This document shows, in pieces, positions 59,894 through 64,000 of a DNA stretch of 64,000 bases (positions within the stretch are counted from its first letter, which is position 1; every line of letters begins with the position of its first letter). The DNA comes from Archilochus colubris (lineage: Eukaryota > Chordata > Aves > Apodiformes > Trochilidae): assembly GCA_023079485.1 (NCBI GenBank), contig CM041115.1:42046305-42110304 (forward strand), given 5' to 3'. The position numbers and the translations under genes were made by a program. A model generated the notes under the pieces. That model saw nothing but the letters and a program-made list of their open reading frames with translations, was not told where the DNA came from and did not search any database.

Positions 59894-62883
59894 ATGCAAA
59901 GTGTTGAAAAATGCAAACTTAAAAAAAAGATAAATACAAAGTGTTAACCCCTATTATAAATAGCACAAGCTAAGCATGAGACAATCCACAAGTTCTAAAT
60001 ATTACAATATTTTGCATCATTATCACCAAAGGAAAATACTATGGGTAAAGGATGAATTTTGTATGACAGTCTTAACAATTAAAAATATTTTTCTAGATTT
60101 AGATTGCCTGTATCTTTGGAGAAAAAAAATATTTCCCATGAAGTACCATATAGAGCGACTAATGGCACTCCTATCTTCAAGTAGTGCTCTGCAAGTTTGG
60201 ATTTATTCTTTGAATGCATCACTGCATGATTTCTAAATAAAAAAGCACTTACATCCACATTAGTTCTATGAGCTATGTGCCATAATTGTGGGTTTCAATT
60301 TTTACATTTGAAAAAAGAGTATTGTGATTTTTAAAAAATTAAATTCAACAAAATATTGTGTGTTATTTAAAGATTAATCTAACAATTAACTTCATGTTCA
60401 CCAGCAGGAATAATAGCAAGTCACAAAATAAATTATTTTATTATGAAATTTCTTTGGAACTCTTCCTCAAGGATATCTTTTTATGACTAACTATTCCCCT
60501 ACTTTCAACTGTGAATATTTTTGTCTAAAAAGTATAAAAAATGAGTATTGCAAGGGGAGCTATGATCTACTATTCATTAAATCCATTTATGAGACTTAAT
60601 CTAGAATAATTTGCAACTGGATCGAGAATCTAAATGTGTTTACATAGAGATTCAGAGAATCAGAAAAAAAGAAGGAAAAGCCCATAAAGTAGAATCTCAA
60701 TTTTGAAGTGGATTATACTGTAAAATTTTGAAGAAAGTGTGAAAAAATTGGCTCTTTTCACCCATGCAAATGCTATGAAAGGTGTCTATTTCTGGAAGAT
60801 TTAGAACAGAATTCATGGAACCAAGATCTATAATAGGAAAATAGCTGGTGAACTGACTGCTGAAAATTTATAGGGAAAAAACATTGATAAGTCAAATCAT
60901 TGAATTTTTGCTCTGCATTTTATATTCCTACCCCAGAGTATATTGAAAACCTCCAAATACTCAAAATCCCGCTTCCCTTTTGTTTGAGGCAAGTTAGAAA
61001 TGCAAAAATATTTATGAACATTAATTTTTATTTTGTTTTCTACTGGTTGTCTTATTTATAAATGTAATGTAATGATGTCCCTTACATTTCATGGTGAGCA
61101 TGATGGTCTATTAGTACCCTGTTTTAGGGTCACTTATACATCTCCTTTGTTTTGCAAAATTTTTATATTAGACATGGATTCTTAACTTTATATAACAATG
61201 CTTTGGCCAGGCAACCAGAAAGTTTCGTTCTTAAAGGACTAAAAAGATACTGCAAGGAAAAGGATGAGATCCAATTTTACAAAGGCACTTATTCACGCAA
61301 GTTTTTCTGACTATTTGAATGATATTGCAGTAGGGCAAAAAATAAATTTTACATGAGATTTTTCTTTGTGCTTCTGTTTATCAGTGACTGCTTCACACAC
61401 ATTTTCTTTTCCCTCAATTGTTCTAACAAAGTTTTATGCAGAAAACCAGAAAGCTGACATGATTGGAGTTAAAAGCAGTGAAAATACAGTTTTTTAACCC
61501 CTTTACATTTATGTAATGGTGCTAGCAATGAAGCTTTGCCTCACAAACAATAGTTCTGCTCCAATGCAGAAAGCTAACTCCATTTCAGAAGAGTAATAAG
61601 GAGCTGTTTAAGCTGTTTTCTTCCCTGAATAAAACCTATTGTGGAGCTATACCCTGAGTAACTGTTCACCTCTGACAATACTATACTGCAAAAAAGTAAC
61701 CATGAACTTGATTATCCACAGTTGCATCTGATTCAGTAATTTATTTTACAAAGTATGTGAAAAAAGCTACACTAATGGTCTACTAACATTTTATACCTCA
61801 GTTTTCTCAAGAGTAAATGGCTGTAGAACGTGTAGTTGAAAGGGAAACAAGAGTATTACGTTGCTATGTCCTATGCAAGTCACAGTATTCGGGTTGCATT
61901 TTATTCCTTTTTCCTGAAACATAAAACATCTTGTGAAGTTTACTGTACCAAATTATATCACTTTGTGCCTCTGATTACTATGTGTAAAGAGTTATTGTTT
62001 GTATGACACAGCAAGCAATAGGCTATTAAATAGCATTATGAGTTTGATTATCAATACTAGTTCTGAAGTACATTCAAAGACTGTGGTGGAAAAGGAAAAT
62101 CAAACAGGAATATACTGCTTTTTCTGAAGTAACTTCTAACTTCTAACTTTGTCCTCAGTTTAAATATGAGCTTCCAAACCTTAGCTCCTCTGCTAATTTT
62201 CTAACATAATTAAATTAAATTTGGTATAACATAGATAATCATACATTTCCATTTTCAACTGAATAGTAATTCAGCTGTGGTAGTTCAATTCTAAAGAATG
62301 GACATCTTAGGACTGAAGAAGCTTCTATGATATATTACCTGTCATATCCAATTCTATGGATGTTTACTGAGCATTACTTGACCTAAGATACAGCTGAGTA
62401 TGTAAGATGGATTTCCAGCTCTTTACAAAGGGCTCCCTGTAACATAAAAATAAATGTTCAAGCTGAATCCCAGGAGAAGAAAAAGCAATAAAAAATGGTT
62501 ATTTAGAATTCTCTCTGTCTCCTATCTCCAACTCCCCTATCATAATTCTTCTTTATTTACAGATCCCATTTCATTACTGTGATTTTAAAGTGCCTCAATT
62601 GAAAAGCTTTTGCTTTTGACCAACATACTTATTAGCATCTCATGTGAAATGATATTCTAGTAACTGATATATTAATATAGTAGACCTGAAACAATACATA
62701 TGGTGGTATAATTTCACTCCTGGTTTGACTGCATTGACTGCTTTTTTGTGATTTGTAGTTGGAACACAAGAGTACTTACCAACTTCTGATAAGTGGTTGG
62801 GAGGTATTTCTTATTCAGGGTTAGAAAGTAATCTCATTAATAGGAACAGTTTGGCATTCTGCAATGTTTGAGCAGATGTAACT

Positions 62884-62913
62884 AAAAAAAAACAAAAAAA
62901 CCCAAAAAAAACA
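62884..62913 (+). repeat. A/C-rich low-complexity tract
   Basis: A runs separated by C or CCC. Confidence 0.85.
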
Positions 62914-63296
62914 GTTGGGTCCATGGAAATGGAAAAAAAGAAATATTTTGCTTGTAGCTTTTTTATTTGAAGACTGAAATGTAGTTGTAGAAAGGTTTGG
63001 TTTTAGCTGCAACTATATTCCAACATTTAGGGATGACAAAGAAGGTAAAGATTGTTAGACTGAAGCTTTTCTGAATTATTATCTTGCTGTTTATTTGCAA
63101 AGAGTACTGATATTTTTACGTATTTACTTCTTTTTTGAGCTTAAACAAATTCAGTAGGCTATTCAGTTGGTAACTTAACCATCTAGAACTTTTTTTTCAT
63201 TTTCTTTTATGGGTCCAAGTCACCCTGGATAACCATATCTTCGCAGTCTACTGGCCAGTGGCTAGTCTGCAGTACTGTTGCCATGGTCCTGAGAGA

Positions 63297-63356
63297 AAAC
63301 AAACAAACCAACAAAAACAAAAAAACAACAACAAAACAAACAAACAAACAAAAACC
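63297..63356 (+). repeat. (CAAA)n-rich microsatellite
   Basis: CAAA and CAAAA units with a few CAA triplets, about 60 bases. Confidence 0.9.
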
Positions 63357-64000
63357 TTATTATTGTTTTTATTGTTTTATTTCAGGGCACTTCTAATGGG
63401 TAGTGACTTGCACTATCCTGCCAGATTCTTACATGTAAAGAAATCTTTATTTCTATCACTCTTCTTTCCAGGAGAATGAGAAGGAAGAGCAAATATTAAT
63501 GAGAGTGACTTGTAAGAGCAGTAGTCTGTGTACTGGCACATCATTGCTCTCTATCTCTCAGCTGCTGCAAAATCCATTGATATTAGTGAGACAGGAGCTA
63601 GAAAATTAGGAATTGCAATAAGTAACAAAACATTATCCATTTACGTCCAGTTTCTATTTTGTCTTGAAAGAATGAAGTTGTTTCCCTAAAGCTCCTGTGA
63701 CCAAGGCATATTTTTGTGAGAAATTCCTATTTGTCCCTGTATTTTTATTTTTTCTTTTGCTGGAAAGTAGGGAGATATCTAGCTTCAAGATTTTTTATTC
63801 TTGATGATAGCTGCAAAAGAAAAAAAATTAACTTGAAATAAAAGTGAGGTGAGTTTTAATAAAGTCAAACATATATCATTTTACCTCTCTAGATTTGACC
63901 TTTCTGGTTTATGTTTCTCTCCATGCCACTGCAGGAGTGTTGAAGCTTTATAGAAGGGCTTGTTTGGTAGTTTTTTTGCTTGTCTTTTTCATTAATTTTA

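Larger units (their letters stand above)
59894..64000. other. AT-rich noncoding DNA
   Basis: About 4.1 kb with no recognised transposon or gene. Holds A/C-rich tracts at 62884-62913 and 63297-63356. The segment 61480-61690 is mixed-composition and may be conserved noncoding sequence. ORFs are short and AT-driven. Confidence 0.55.

Noticed and set aside
1..64000. CRISPR arrays, bacterial-type operons, tRNA and rRNA genes
   Set aside because: No regularly spaced repeats with unique spacers, no operon-like ORF runs, and no tRNA or rRNA signature was seen; the window is eukaryotic noncoding DNA.

Overview
The window looks like AT-rich noncoding DNA (intron or gene desert) from a bird. The clearest evidence is about seventeen pieces of CR1, the LINE that dominates avian genomes. 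They carry the CR1 hallmarks: 5' truncation, no poly-A tail, a 3' end of repeated ATTCTRTG octamers, and translated fragments of the CR1 ORF2 reverse transcriptase. No mammalian-type SINE or L1 was seen. There are also solo-LTR-like sequences, including two copies of one LTR family that I recognise from bird genomes. By my boundaries CR1 covers roughly 19% of the window. That is high for a typical bird, and CR1-rich lineages such as woodpeckers would fit, but one window cannot settle this.

Layout. 1-4.5 kb: AT-rich DNA with a decayed LTR (about 3.05-3.93 kb). 4.5-5.2 kb: CR1 (+). 5.2-11.6 kb: AT-rich DNA with microsatellites. 11.6-14.2 kb: two CR1s in opposite orientation and an LTR-like block. 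14.2-18.2 kb: AT-rich, with a short protein-like ORF near 15.1 kb (-). 18.25-19.9 kb: 1.6 kb CR1 (-) with most of the reverse transcriptase. 24.3-25.2 kb: CR1 (-). 25-34 kb: AT-rich, one short CR1 tip and one candidate exon at 29.68 kb. 34.0-36.1 kb: the longest CR1 (+), from the end of the endonuclease through the reverse transcriptase. 37.9-39.5 kb: CR1 tip and a near-complete solo LTR (-). 45.3-46.8 kb: CR1 (+). 52.3-58.4 kb: a dense cluster of CR1 pieces, all on +, including one inserted into another with a 5-bp target duplication. 58.6-59.4 kb: putative solo LTR. 59.7-59.9 kb: CR1 (-). The remainder is AT-rich DNA.

No intact host gene is supported. All long ORFs I could explain are broken CR1 ORF2 pieces. 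Two short segments (29680-29723 + and 15002-15207 -) are weak exon or pseudogene candidates. I found no tRNA, rRNA, CRISPR or gene cluster, and no sign of a previously undescribed system. The most informative signals are the well-bounded retrotransposition events with target-site duplications.
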